Shown: positions 51,601-62,786 of the stretch, piece after piece | How positions within the stretch are numbered: position 1 is the stretch's first letter | How the letters are laid out: the number at the start of each line of letters is the position of its first letter | Notes under the pieces: generated by a model | Database searches by the model: none | What the model was told of the DNA's origin: nothing | What the model saw: only the letters and a program-made list of their open reading frames with translations | Position numbers and translations under genes: made by a program | Assembly: GCF_963678635.1 (NCBI RefSeq) | Contig: NC_087065.1 | Location: forward strand, 37,227,888-37,291,887 | Direction of reading: 5' to 3' | Source of the DNA: Symsagittifera roscoffensis | Taxonomy: Eukaryota > Xenacoelomorpha > Acoela > Convolutidae | Length of the DNA: 64,000 nucleotides

Positions 51601-53016
51601 AACGCGACTTTTGGAACCTTCAGTTAAAACAGGCAACGTTTTCTTGAAGTATTTTTTATTGTATTCTGTATTAGTCATCCCTGCGGCTATTCGGCGTCGA
51701 TTCCTCCAATGAAGGGATGTTGCCGACCCCACATCCCTTGTCTTTCACAGGTCGGAAGATCACAATAGCCTTCAAAAAATTCCTAAAAGCAAAGTTTATC
51801 AATATTTTCTTAGCCAAAAAAATGGCTCAAACGTCATTTTTTTGATAAAGTTCTCTCTGCCTGAGAACAAAAGCGAGAATAGTGGAAAAGTAGTTTGAGA
51901 ACGGAAAAAATAGCTTAAAAACTACTTTATTTTAGAAATAATGTAGCTTGTTTCATGTTTGACCTGAAAGTGAGCTTCTCTCCCATTCCCATGCCGCCAT
52001 GCTCTTCGTCCTGCCTCTGCTGGAAAAACAGATCTATTATCCGGTCTCCCACCGGATTCAGAACCAGCTCTGGAATCGCCAGAAAATCACCCCTGTCCAG
52101 GTAGCCCTAAAGAATATGCGACACGACCAATAACTTTTGAATGAATTACTTTTAGCGATCAGGAAGACTTGGGCGGATCTGCAACTTTCGAGGAGGGAAG
52201 AGAGAGTCTCAAGAGCTTAAAATTATTCGTTAACTTTTAATTAAATTGACCGAATTCATTTACTGGGCTCTTCTGAAATTCCAAAAGACATTATGTATCC
52301 TGATGTTTCAGCACCGTAGAAAGCTACCGTCTTAGTCAAAAGGTGGGTGGTTCGAGGCAAAACGGCGATGCAACAATTCTCAGCACAAAATAACAAAAAA
52401 ATTGCACAATTTATTAAGCATGTGGTTCTTTAGTGGATAAACAGAAAATTTATAAAAGATCATAAAAAGGTTATATATTTGTTAAACACAAAGCAGAAAA
52501 TTTATAAAGATAGTGTTTAAAATTTCAGGGTTGGGTGTCCTAAAAATGGGAATAATATATCCCCGGCCGATTTTTTGGACTGTTAGGGGGTCTACAGCCT
52601 CTAAATCCGCCGTTGGCCACAGTACAAAATTATTTCAGAATATCTTCAAAATATATGTTCAGCCATTACTTGAAAAACCGGCTACTTAATTGTTTACTTT
52701 TTTCCGTTATCAAAAAAAAATATGCGAGTTGATGGCTTTTTCCAAAAAGTGCATGCAGGTTTCAATATAAACCAAACACTTATTGTCGCTGCATCATTAT
52801 TTCTAAATGGCGTGATGTGATGCCCTAATATTGCAGATAAATGGTGTTGAGTAAGTCTGAGATAATGGATGACAGGGAAATAGGGCTGACTTTGAATCCT
52901 CTATCCAGAGCGTCGAAGCGGGTTTTGAGCATCTGAATTTTGGGCACTGAAAAACCAGTGTCTCTGATGTACACACGCATTTCTTCGGATGAGATTTGAG
53001 AGTACGAAATTCCCAT
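42545..53016 (-). CDS. CHP1: Calcineurin B homologous protein (CHP), EF-hand Ca2+ sensor
   Basis: Five exons: 52891-53016, 51964-52106, 51681-51782, 51330-51480 and 42545-42646, giving 207 residues (human CHP1 has 195). The start MGISYS is an N-myristoylation site. GFSVPKIQ...LDRG (EF1) and AIPELVLNPVGDRI match the family. EF3 (DLNGDGSITKEE, 135-146) and EF4 (DENADGELSFEE, 176-187) are canonical 12-residue Ca2+ loops. VLLMMVG and VKIMERVDVE match CHP1's two export signals, and the ending VDVEQKLSIKFLD is diagnostic of CHP. CHP1 is an obligate partner of Na+/H+ exchangers at the membrane. Introns 1, 2 and 4 are GT-AG. Intron 3 lacks a GT donor and is annotated separately. Intron 4 is 8.7 kb and full of repeats. 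The CHP1/2/3 assignment is not settled. Confidence 0.92.
42740..43475. mobile_element. Tc1/mariner-like MITE with long inverted arms and TA duplication
   Basis: The termini CAGTGCTGATT and AATCAGCACTG are perfect inverted repeats flanked by TA on both sides. The inner arms stay complementary, imperfectly, for about 200 bp (left GGGTCATTTT pairs with right GACCCATTTTTG). It is 736 bp and non-coding. It sits in CHP intron 4, 93 bp from the last exon. Confidence 0.75.
43771..47859. repeat. Three tandem 1,363-bp units inside CHP intron 4
   Basis: Units begin at 43771, 45134 and 46497 (ATTGATAGCCAATCAG), exactly 1,363 bp apart. Copies 1 and 2 differ at very few bases and copy 3 at slightly more. 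Within each unit a ~124-bp segment occurs twice (44488-44611 and 44886-45010 in unit 1), flanking a 270-bp R1-related element. A hAT-MITE-like piece with a T-arm-like TGGGATTTGACCCC word also lies in each unit (44065-44170 in unit 1). Confidence 0.95.
48828..48870. repeat. Nested GC-rich hairpin
   Basis: Inner stem GGGCAC-gaa-GTGCCC (48843-48857), and an outer stem AAGAGCC (48828-48834) with GGCTCTT (48864-48870). It is markedly GC-rich compared with its surroundings. It could be a structured RNA, or part of the short foldback element that follows. Confidence 0.6.
48903..49107. mobile_element. Short foldback element with ~28-bp inverted ends
   Basis: GTTGAAGAGTATGTTTTTGC at 48903 is the reverse complement of the sequence ending at 49107. 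The interior holds two GAAAATTGTGAAAGAGC copies and two CATTCATGC words. 205 bp, non-coding, within CHP intron 4. Confidence 0.65.
49138..50308 (+). mobile_element. Cluster of three R1 copies
   Basis: R1 heads start near 49141, 49503 and 49940. The first is cut at about 49353 by the spacer also found at 35837-35990. The last ends in the typical tail GGAAGTCGGAACAAAGG. All lie in CHP intron 4. Confidence 0.6.
51249..51325 (+). other. tRNA-like remnant (A-box present, B-box lost)
   Basis: GTAGCTCAGTGGTTGG matches a tRNA D-arm/A-box closely. CTTTCACCTGTGGGTGAC after it resembles a Glu-type anticodon arm. The T-arm is not recognisable (ATGGTTCTACTC instead of GGTTCGANTCC). Most likely a tRNA pseudogene or the head of a tRNA-derived SINE, lying on the opposite strand a few bases inside CHP intron 4. 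Confidence 0.35.
51481..51680 (-). other. CHP1: Non-canonical intron 3 of the CHP gene
   Basis: Exon 3 reads STPNSR, the family's conserved Asn-Ser-Arg, then must join RNKLAFAF of exon 4. The only junction giving that reading places GCAG at both sides (51681-51684 and 51481-51484), with GGATGA following the donor side and no GT nearby. Inside, ACAGAATACAATAAAA (minus strand, 51654-51669) pairs over 16 bp, with one G-U, with TTTTATTGTATTTTGT (51493-51508). The arms start 11 and 12 nt from the two junctions. All other CHP introns are GT-AG. The intron has the form of an inserted inverted-repeat element with a 4-bp target duplication. Confidence 0.75.
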
Positions 53017-54046
53017 ATTAAATAATACAAAGTCTGTTTCAATATGAAAGAAACTAGATGATTTTTTGGAGGAATTGATCCCAATAGAAGCATAATATTT
53101 AGTCACTATCACATAAATATTTATACTTGTGGTAGCAATTGAATGCCTCGGCAAGATCAGGAATTAACTTTAAGTGCTTTCCCAAATTGGAAAAAGTCAT
53201 GAGCAGGTGTTAATGTACGCAAACGTCATCAACCTTGATTTTACAAAGCTCTGAAATAAAATCGCATATTCAAAAAAGAATTAAGAAACAATAATTTACG
53301 CAACTGGCATTTTTTCCACTGATGCGTCTTTTTAGAGTATTGTGCAAAACCGAACGATAAATTAAAATGGAAATAAATTCTTTCTGTAAACAAAAATTAC
53401 CAACGACGCAAAATAAGGTTTTTATCCAAATTATTCTTTGTTTTCGAGTTTGGATAAAATTGTTCTTCCGAATATTCATGGAGCTGAAAGATAATTTTGG
53501 CTATGGATCGAATGATTGAACATATTGCAGCCCATAGAGTCGTAACTCTGATTCATAAAAAATCAAGATGCTTATGTGTTACCCAACTTTTGCAGCTTGA
53601 TACTCAATTTACTTGTCTCTTCAGTAAAAAATTAACGGAAACTAAAAAAACGCGTTTTCGAAACTTTGAAAAAATTTCTTCTAGAAAATCTGGAACGGTT
53701 TCTGGATTATCCTGTATTACTTGCGCACTGACCGGCTATCGTTATTTTCAAACAGTGGTTCAAAAAAAAGTCGTAAGTTATAAAAAAAAGTTGCAATTTT
53801 GTTTTTGTAAAAACGAAATTGCTAGGTCGTCAAAAAGCAAAAAGCTCAATGTCACACCTCGAAGCAAAAATTGGCTAGCTAAAAACTGACTTAATTTAAA
53901 ACAAAATGTAGTGTCATTGACTTGAAAATCAAAAGTCACGCAACAAACTTCAGCAAACAACTACTGAAAAAATTGATCACCAACATCGATATTAAAAGTC
54001 CCTAAAAACGAAACAAAACAAAACCACGAAAACCAGAGCACATTTA
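53017..54046. other. Upstream flank of the CHP gene; no other gene called
   Basis: This should hold the CHP promoter and 5' UTR. A 130-codon plus-strand frame at 53497-53889 is lysine-rich, without motifs, and is not called. Confidence 0.45.
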
Positions 54047-54240
54047 GGGGGAGATTAACCGTATTCAAAAGATTGACTACCGGCCGAACTAAAAGGTCCC
54101 CCTTACTACTTTTTAAGGAAGGTAACTTTTTATCGCTGACCGACCCTGAAAATTTTCTTTAGACGTCTTCGGCGCCATCATGTATATTAATTTTGAGGGG
54201 GAAGTGCGCGCCGACAAAATCAATTTTGTCGTAGCCAAAG
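54047..54240 (+). mobile_element. hAT-type MITE fragment
   Basis: It carries the family's GACCGACCCTGAAAATTTTC, GGCGCC-like word, TTAATTTTGAGGGGG and GTGCGCGCCGA, without intact ends. Confidence 0.55.
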
Positions 54241-54487
54241 AGCCAATGACGAAAGTTTTATTTATCATCTTGCAGACAAACTCCTCTCGGGCACGTTTCC
54301 AGATCCACTTTACAGTTTTTTCTGAAACTCGCTTAGAGAAATCCTATTTACGTGACTTTTGATCTGCTAAATTGCATTTAACTCCAGCTTGAGCAATTGA
54401 ATAGATTTCTTTAGAACTTACAGGTTTTCCTTATGAAAAGTTTTCAAAACAATTTCATATTGTAATTTTATGAAAGTTGAGCCTTGC

Positions 54488-54865
54488 AAAGTTGAGCCTT
54501 GCACCAGTTGCGATACAAAAATGAAAAAAAAAACATCCAAAATTTCATAAAAACCTAAATCTATCAAAATGAATCAGCTATCTTTGACCCCAAAAAACTC
54601 CATGACGAAAGAAAAATTTAGAATTAATTTCACCAGTGGGAAACTAGAAGAGCCCCCTTATTTACTAAAGCATGCAACGTTTATTTTGTAGTCAGCTTTC
54701 ACAAGGAGGCAAAGTTGAGCCTTGCACCAATTGCGATACAAAAATGAAAAAAAAACATCCAAAATTTCATAAAAACCTAAATCTATCAAAATGAATCAGC
54801 CATCTTTGACACCAAAAAACTCCATGGCGATAGAAGAATTTAGAATTAATTTCAGAAGAAAGTTT
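54488..54865. repeat. Tandem ~150-bp repeat pair
   Basis: 54488-54640 and 54713-54865 share almost every base, starting GTTGAGCCTTGCACCA. A further short duplication of TTGAGCCTTGCA precedes copy 1. It is non-coding. Confidence 0.85.
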
Positions 54866-55852
54866 ACCGAGAGTTAAAAAAGCCAAAAAAATACATTAGA
54901 AGGAACACTTTAAGCTGAAAAAATTCAACAAGACTTAAGGTTTTTAAAAAAATTAGGTCCCTATAACCCTCAAAGCACACCAACACACCCAGAAAAAATG
55001 TCCTGGCTCATCAAATAAAATCATAGTCAACAGACACTTGGATAAAATGAACGAGAGTAAAAAGAAAAAAATTCGGACTTTTTTTGAAAAACCTCAACTT
55101 TCGAATTTCCATGAACAAAAAAGATGGTTTTGAAGGAGTTTTTCAGTTTCTAGAACAATTTATGATTGACAGTTTAATGATAAAATACACCCAAGTTCAG
55201 AAAAGTGAATCAAGTAATTTTTTTTATTTGTCTGGGAAATCTGATAATTAAACTTTTTTCAGACTTCGATCACGTTTTTCGTGAACACAGTTTCGCTATT
55301 TGATAGTGGATTTTGTCTTTTATCAAAGGAAATGAATGAATTTAAAATAATCAAAGATCAAACCGCGAAAAAGTAAATTTGAGCTCGATTGAATCTTAAA
55401 ACTTTTCCTAAAAAATAGAAAAATCATCACAATCTAAATACATTCAATGACTCTTAACAAAATGAAGCTACTACGTCGTTATAGTATAATCCAAAATCTA
55501 CTCCAAAGTCGAAAAAAAATGAAAAAAAACAAAAAAGATCACAAAAACTATAGAAAGTTATCAAGTCTCGCTCACCTTCAAAACACACAGATACACGCAC
55601 ACAAAAACTTGCTTCGCTCGTCGAATGACGCAATATGGTGCCACAAGGCCAACATGATATAAGCCCACGCCTATCAAGCCGGAAAAAAAGGAAAAAAATA
55701 ACAACGGAAATTTGAACAAGTCAAGTTGCTAAAACTACACATACCATAAAAAGCAAACTTAAATTAAGACAAATAATCATGTAGCTAACATGCACAAAAT
55801 ATGTCTGTTGCGGTAAACTTTTTGCTAATAAAGACTTTGAGGAAATAAGTTC

Positions 55853-55910
55853 AGATGAGTCCTGTGAACAAAGTTATTTACGGGTGACAAGTCTAGTATC
55901 TGATTTTGGA
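55853..55910. repeat. Dispersed CCTGTGGACAAAGTTGTTTA motif (family R2)
   Basis: One of at least seven copies of a 60-85-bp motif: also 31905-31965, 57897-57985, 61815-61870, 62228-62310, 63322-63376 and 63734-63816. The consensus runs from CCTGTGGACAAAG through TTTACGGGAAAAAAGTCTAG and CCCGATTGCAA to a CTTGCTNNCGCAAG hairpin in the fuller copies. Confidence 0.5.
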
Positions 55911-56408
55911 AAATAGTTTTTAATTATTGTCGACTGGAGAAACTTAGAGACAGATAAGGGTGTGAGCTTTTGGCTGGTAGTAAGGTAGGTGGCCTTTGAA
56001 GTTTTACGGCGAAAAAAAAATCATTTTAAATAGCAAAATAATTAAGTTCATTTGAGCGAACATTTTTCAAAACTATCATTTCAATGAAACCAGATATCAC
56101 TTTCAATTTTTGGATAATTAGCTTAGTATTTAAAAATTGTTTAGTCGTCCAATGAGTCAGCTCATTTTTTTCATCCTTAGTTTCAAAAACTGTTCTGACA
56201 GATCAGTTTTTCCAGTACACGGTCAAGATGGGCTATTAGTAATCCTTAAAGAATATAAGGATTAATCCTCGACAAAAAACGACAACAGAATTACCCAATG
56301 ACATTTCAATAGAAATTCAGAGAGGGTTCATCTACTAGTGGTCTCAAATTTGGTCTATTATTATTGATTAAAGAAGAGAACGATCTATTTTCCACCACGT
56401 CTCTTCCT

Positions 56409-56434
56409 TCTCTCTCTCTCTCTCTCTCTCTCTC
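56409..56434. repeat. TC microsatellite
   Basis: About 13 TC units. It creates an Arg-Glu repeat in the minus-strand frame at 56306-56698, which is not called as a gene. Confidence 0.9.
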
Positions 56435-56719
56435 ACTTTGTCTCTGCTTGAACTCGAACCAGTTCCCGTCGGCTTCGATTTGTTCACATTTCCATGACCT
56501 GTCAATTTTATCAAGTAAATCATAAACTAAGACGAGCTGTTGTTGTGCAATTAGCTTAGAATATTCTGCACATAGATATTTTGACAAAAAACACACAAAG
56601 GCGAAGCGGAGCTTTGCATCATTTGCGAAACAACAAAAGCGTAAAGATTGCAAGCCACCGAGCATCAAACAAGCTTTAATTAGTTTCCGAGCGTTCATTA
56701 AGCTGAAAAAACGTGGTTA

Positions 56720-57245
56720 GACGCCCATCGAACCGAAAAAGACTCCAAAGGCAATTGTTGTCATAAAAACATTGAGCAGTTAAATAGTTTGAATTTGTAA
56801 CTTTTATACTCAAACCGACCTGATTTATTAAAAATTCAAATTAAAATCTATAAAAAATATCAAATTCAAAATACATTTTTAATTCGATGCAAAAATTGGT
56901 AACCCGACAAAACGCGAGCCCACAAAATGTGGCCGTATAAAATTACTTCACAAAAAAACGGACAGTATAACAGTCAATATTGCAAATTTACAAACTACAG
57001 TGGTTAACTAATGACACTTGCTACTACAATGAAAAATGCTTACGACTCAAAAAAAATCTATGGTGTGGCAACCGAGCCGACAACAAGTAAGCCGATTAAC
57101 ACTAGTCCGGCTATTCATTTTTTGCGGGAAAATAATCAGTTCTAGACACAGAAAAGAAACCAAGTCCGTCCCGGACTCGATCCGCAGACCATAAGGTGCA
57201 AAGTCGTCTGCCTTTACTCTATACCAAGTTGGAAGGGGTGTAGAA
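56720..57245 (-). mobile_element. tRNA-derived SINE-like element, copy 1
   Basis: The minus-strand head at 57245-57175 reads an A-box-like GGTATAGAGTAAAGGC, then GCAGAC...GTCTGC as a stem, then the B-box GGATCGAGTCC. The body towards 56720 carries CGGCTTACTTGTTGTCGGCT and aligns with the copy at 57331-57840. Confidence 0.5.
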
Positions 57246-57330
57246 ATTGCAAAAAATCGATAACAAAGCACCATCAATTTCTTACTAATTTGTGAAAAGT
57301 TGTTTAATTCTACACCGAAAACAAGCAGGT

Positions 57331-57840
57331 AGACGCCCATTGAGCCTAAAACAAAATAATTCCTACAGAAGTTGTAGTCAAAAAAATTTTGAGCAATTTG
57401 GTTTTAACATTTTGAAATCTTGTTACAAAAACTAGCCAAATAAAAAACTCAATCATTTTTTGCCTTTGAAGCGATATAAAATAAGTTATTTGAACCGATA
57501 AAATTAAATCAAAACTATTTAAGCCCAAAAAAAAATTTGAGCGAAAAAAATAGAAAAAAAAACCAAGAAAAATATACAAAGAACGGGTAATAATTTAACA
57601 AATTTTATGGGTAAACCAAAAACACTTGAATCTACAATGAAAGTTGCCGGCAGCACAAGAAAGTTCCCTGATACGGCAATTAAGCCGACAAACGATAAGA
57701 TAAGCAGACAAACGAAAGTACGATAATTCAATTTTTCCAGGAAAAAAATATTCAATTTCATACATACAGAAAATCCGACTGGGACTCACGCTTCAAACAT
57801 AAGGATACAAAGGCATCCGCGTTACTTTTAGGTCAAGTCA
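57331..57840 (-). mobile_element. tRNA-derived SINE-like element, copy 2
   Basis: Diverged copy of 56720-57245. Its head near 57830-57770 keeps GCGGATGCCTTTG...CTTATG and a GAGTCCCAG remnant of the B-box. Related tail pieces occur at 55598-55700 and 61310-61540. Confidence 0.45.
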
Positions 57841-57984
57841 GAAAAGGTCACGAAGTTACTAAGGTTCACCAATAAATAACTTCAATTTCTTACAGTTATG
57901 TAGGAAAAGTTGTTTACGGAAAAAAGTTAAGCTCCCGATTACAAGATAATTGCTCTCGCAAGTGTAATAAGAAAAGGCTGAAAT

Positions 57985-58215
57985 TCCCTTAAAAGGATTA
58001 AAATAAAAACTCTCCCCGAGCCCTGAAACCTACATTTCTCATGTTCCCAGGCATTCCTCCATCACCGTCTCCCAACAGCTGAGACATCGTTCACAGATAT
58101 GTCATCGTCGCAGGGCCGACGATCGTTTTCTTTCTGATGATATGACCTCGTTTAAAAAAGTTGCAAGCTTTGAAAATACTGGACTGCTTATTGAGACGTG
58201 ATCGATGCTCATTTT
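57985..58215. repeat. Diverged direct repeat, copy 1 (partner 60655-60895)
   Basis: It shares AACTCTCCCCGA, CCATCACC-TCTCCCA, GCCGACGAT and a TGATGATA...GACCTCGT block with 60655-60895. A small hairpin ATCGTCG/CGACGAT is present in copy 1. An apparent minus-strand start (MSQLLGDGDGG) is not kept in frame in copy 2, so I do not call a gene. Confidence 0.75.
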
Positions 58216-58972
58216 TACTTCAACCATTTTTATCTTTCAACCAATAAAACTAATCATGATTCATAACGAAACCCTCAATAAATTTTGCGCAATGATCAGC
58301 TTAACGGATCAGACCATCATCAAGACTCAGTGAAAGAAATGTAGTTTCAAATCTGACTTCGCGGATCAGTATTAGACTAAGGAGTTAATAACCTATCCGG
58401 CCAGGAGTTACTTCACCGTGACGAGCAGACAATGAACTCAACTTGATATTAATCTATGGATTTCACATCTGCCACTGTTTGTTATCCATACTAACCAGAC
58501 TCAAGTTTAAAATAAACTTTTGATCAAGCATACGGTGTTCTACCACACTTTCGTACACGCAGCACAAAGTTTTCTGTTTCAAACGGCAAAAGTTAACCAA
58601 TTAAGTGAAAAAAATTCTGTGACCGTAAACAAAGTCTCGTTAAACTTAAAAACTGCATGTCAACGTCTTTGCAAACAAAGAAGTCAAACAAAGGCTCGTC
58701 ACAATTTTCTGGAGTACCCAAAATGCAAATGCTGCTGCTTAAACTACTCAGCAATTTTACAGACAGGAATGACAAGTTTTGGACCTACCTAATACTGAAA
58801 AATTAAATAAATTTGATATACACGTAAATTATTATTATTGAAGTTCAAATTAAACAAAATAGTTCCCATTTCAACCCCCAGATTTTTTCAAAAAAGAAAT
58901 TGTATAAAAAATTACAGATAATTGCGCAATTCACAATGATGAACGGATTATGATTATGAAAGTAGCACTGTT

Positions 58973-59163
58973 TTATGTTTCGCCCAACTCACAAAACATT
59001 TTAGTCTTTGCTTTCGGCATTTTTGGCCTCTTATTTTTAGCATCTTTAAAGTTTATTTGCTTTCGACACTTGCACTTGGCAAAGTTTTCACTCCAGCAGT
59101 ATGCTTGTTTAATTTTTTCAACTTTACCACTCACAGGCATAATATAAAAAGAGTGTGCCAGAC
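58973..59163 (-). CDS. Possible terminal exon of a Cys/Lys-rich secreted protein
   Basis: After a good acceptor (TTGGTTTCAG) an open frame runs for 63 codons to TAA at 58973. It includes AYCWSENFAKCKCRK, a Lys/Pro-rich linker and MFCELGET. The CxC spacing and basic tail resemble the ends of small secreted proteins. No upstream exon was convincingly found. No family recognised; it could be chance. Confidence 0.3.
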
Positions 59164-60654
59164 CTGAAACCAAGCCATTGTTATTTATAAGTGAATTTGC
59201 TAAATCTGTTTCTTACTTGTTGTAATAAATGAATATCAATAACAGAAGATCGCAACATAAAATACTTCATAAATTGTGTTTTTCAAGTTGGATCGTCATG
59301 ATTTCTAATATACTGAACAAACATAACTTCGGAGACAATGGTACAAGTGAATGTGTTACTTATGCTTTTACTTCACTAATACATCCGAAGTTTTTAATGG
59401 AAAAAATGAAGCGCTCTTTGCTAGTTGAAGAAGGTCAAAAATGAAAATCAGTGGCTACGAAGCAATCAAAAACGTTTGTTTTCGATTCAAACTTTACTCA
59501 GGTCACAAGAATTTTTTGAGCTTTGCACGAATACCGAACATCATTTTGAAAAACCACGTTTTTCTTTGAACGAATAGCGAACATTTTAAAGAAAAATCAG
59601 ATTTTCAACAATCTTGAAATTATTTTTTTTTTAGATCAAAGCCGGAATTTTTAGCCAGGCTAAAAATAAGGAAAACGACAATTTTTCTTTATTTAAGCCG
59701 ATTTTCTCTTTTCTTATCTTGAAAAAATTTCCAAAAAAAAAATTTTTTTTTTGTTTTTGAAAATTACCACCCTCACGCAGTAAAAAGTGCAACGTTGCAA
59801 TTTGCGTCTATCGACGCATTTCTACTTCCACATAGTTTACCTCAAACCAAAGCGGAACAATTGCGAAGCCGGATTGAAACGCCGCTCAGATGCAATGAAA
59901 ACGACATAAATTTTCAGATGGTTTAAGTCCACTCCTTTCGAACGGGCTAGTTAAGAGTCAAAACTTTGTCTGACGAAAAAAACCACACCGAGCAATAGTC
60001 ATAGATAATCTCAGGCTTCAATGAGAGTTTTCAAAATTTACATCTGCTGACTAAGGTCTTTAAAATTAATTTAAACATTGGAAGATCCTTGATTTTTGAT
60101 TAAAATCCTTCAACACATTAGCTTCGATTAGAAAATTTTTAATATAAGATCCTACTAATCTCTTTCAAAAAAGCCGTGGCTGGCGCCTTTTAAAATTACA
60201 GGTTAACTTTATGTAGATTTATGCGATAACATATGCAAGCCGCCAGCATTGATACACAAATTGATCTTGCTAGTGAAGAGATTATGAGAAGGGTTGAAAC
60301 CCAAAGGTTCGAGATTCGAACCCCGTTCGTGCACACTTATCGCTTCATCAAATTAGGAAACAGCGGGATCAATCAAATGAACTAAACTTGTCAAGGTTTG
60401 TCAAACAAACTAGTTTTGTCAAGTAAACTACCAGTTTTCCAAGAAAAATACAAAATATATGACAAAATTTTAATTGTTTTGGTGTTTGCAGATTATTGAC
60501 AGTTCAACTGACATACGAGCAAACACTAATTGTACTTATACTTAATTTCTTTCTTGCTGTACCTAGTAAAGCGAAGTGCATGAATAAAAAAGTTGACAAT
60601 AAATCCTGAGCTGAGACTAACTTGACAATTAGCACACAATTGATTGATTGGCTC

Positions 60655-60895
60655 CTTAAACCCCTAAAGGGATTAAAATTAGAACTCTCCCCGACCCCTG
60701 AAACGCACTTTTCTACTGTTCTCAAGCATTTGTCCATCACCCTCTCCCATCACAGATGAGTCACAGCTATGACATTGTCGTAGAGCCGACGATTGTTTTC
60801 GTTTTGATGATACGACCTCGTATCAAGAAAAGTTACTGGCTTTGAAAAAATACTTATTGAGACCTGATTGATACTCATTTTACATCAGTTCTTGT
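60655..60895. repeat. Diverged direct repeat, copy 2
   Basis: Partner of 57985-58215, about 2.67 kb apart. Just upstream, 60285-60335 carries GGTTCGAGATTCGAACCCC, a palindromic B-box-like word. Confidence 0.75.
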
Positions 60896-61695
60896 ACAAA
60901 AGATTAAGAGTAATTTGTTAAAGTTACGTGTGAAGACCAAACATATTTATCATAGTTTAATTAGCCAGCATGCCAATTTTGGTAACAATGGACAAAAAAG
61001 CAACTAAGCGACCTTTTTCACTATTCGCGTGCTTACATATCATTAAAAATTATGAACAACATTATTCAGAGCCAGGCAACAACAACTGGTTACAGACAAT
61101 CCTATGACCACATTTACAAAGTAGCCAACAACTTTGCAGTTTTCAGATTTTTTGACGATGTTTTTAAGGGTTTGCAAGAAGAAGAATATAAGCTAGTCCT
61201 CATGCACTAATTACCGATTAAGTATCGTCAAAAAACACAATCACTGTCCCTTGTTTGCTTGATATGACATCAATTTGCATCATATTTGTTAGCAGGTTTG
61301 ATATGGAGTCAATTTTGTACACAGGCGAAGCAGAGCGACAAACTTTGGGTCGAACCCTGTTGAGCTGAAAACAAAACTGTTGTCATAAAAATTTTTCTCA
61401 GTCCCATCCAAACTAAAACATGTTTTGCTCTCAAACTTACGCAAAATACTTTTCTCGTCCATCAATAGGCGCAACATGCAGTCATTAAAACGATATATAG
61501 TTCGAAACTTACCAAGCCGAAAAAACAAAAGCAAAAAAAATTATTGTCAAGAAAACTTGAACTATAATTTCTATTAATATTTTCAGCATTTTGTGCGATC
61601 CAGAAGTGAACATAAAACTATGTTTCTCTTGAAACTACTCAAAATTAGGCCACTAAACCGATATAAAATGGGCGAAAATCACAACCAACATTAAA

Positions 61696-62494
61696 AGCAA
61701 ATTTTGAAAAGAACTCAACCAAGCTTAACATTTGCAATCAAGAGGAGTATGATTTGCAAAAACGATGAAGAAAAGAGGATTTTCAAAAAAGATTCGCGAA
61801 CGAGTCCAGAGTTGAGTCCTGTGGACAAAGTTGTTTACGGGAAAAAAGTAAGTATATTATCGGATTGCAAATAACAAAAAAATGAAAAAAAAACTCGAAA
61901 CCAGACATGGTAAATTAACAAAGTTGTGAAGTTTCAGTTATAGTAAAACCTGTTTAAATTGGAACAAAACCCATGCTTTAAAAGTAAACCATTAGAAACC
62001 CTACCAGATAAAAAGGCGTTTCGAAAAACGGAACATTAACTCACAAAAAAACTAGGACAAAACCACGAACCCGAAAAAATTGCGAATTAATTTTTTTCGA
62101 AAAGATAATTAGAACCTGAAACGGGCTTGACTTAAATACTACTTAAGTAACTACTTCGTTTTTATTTAGTACTTTAAGTTAAATTTTCAAGAAATTCAGC
62201 ATGTCAGAAGAGATCCTCTGGAAGTGGAGACCCTGTGCCTTAAGTTAATTACGTGAAAAAAAGTCTAGTACCCGATTGCAATACTCTTGCTTATCGCAAG
62301 GATAATCAAGTTTAGTCTGAAAAGCTTAGCGTTGAAAGAATTTTTTCTTAAAGCCAGCAAAAAATGTTTACGGAATTTTCCTAGGCGTTCCGAATTGCTA
62401 AAAGGGCTTCAATGTGCTATGCAACTCAAACTCGCACGACGTGTTTTAGTGTTTCTTGGATTGGTGTAGAACAATTTTTCCCGAGCCAGAAGTT
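61696..62494. repeat. Long direct duplication, copy 1
   Basis: At least 799 bp, repeated at 63202-64000 with an offset of 1,506 bp and only a handful of differences. It contains two R2 motifs and an exon-like frame ending at a strong donor (AAAAAAGTAAGTAT near 61847), but no start or partner exon that I can support. Confidence 0.9.
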
Positions 62495-62786
62495 GTTTCA
62501 CAAACAGACACAGACTGCTGTTCAAGAAGCAAAGTAGTTTCCTAGCTCCGTACCAATGCATATTTTGATCAAACTTTGAATTGATAAACAAACAAAAATT
62601 GTTCCTATTTGTCCTCTTTTTTTGGAGGTCGGCCGGTCTGGAATAAGCGTGAAACTGACTTTATTAGATTTCATCCACAATTCGTCCACGCTTTCGGTGT
62701 AAGTAAAAAAAATTAAAAAAAAGAAATTAGAAAAATACATTTCCAAATTTTTCATGGCATATTCAGAAAAGCTTCATTTATTCAAA

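Noticed and set aside
51682-51782. Alternative CHP exon 3 ending at an upstream GT (TGTGG|GTCGGC), giving a canonical intron in the right phase.
   Set aside because: It would delete the STPNSR segment, whose Asn-Ser-Arg is conserved in CHP proteins, and leave a linker far shorter than in known members. It remains the main competitor to the non-canonical reading and only RNA can settle it.
53497-53889. 130-codon plus-strand frame upstream of CHP.
   Set aside because: Lys/Ser-rich composition with no signal, domain or splice support; compatible with a chance frame in AT-rich DNA.
56306-56698. 130-codon minus-strand frame.
   Set aside because: It is interrupted by a TC microsatellite that generates an Arg-Glu run, and no conserved motif is visible. 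A preceding acceptor-like site is not enough.
58050-58090. Minus-strand start MSQLLGDGDGG with a GTAGGT donor.
   Set aside because: The diverged duplicate at 60655-60895 breaks the frame, and no downstream exon was found.
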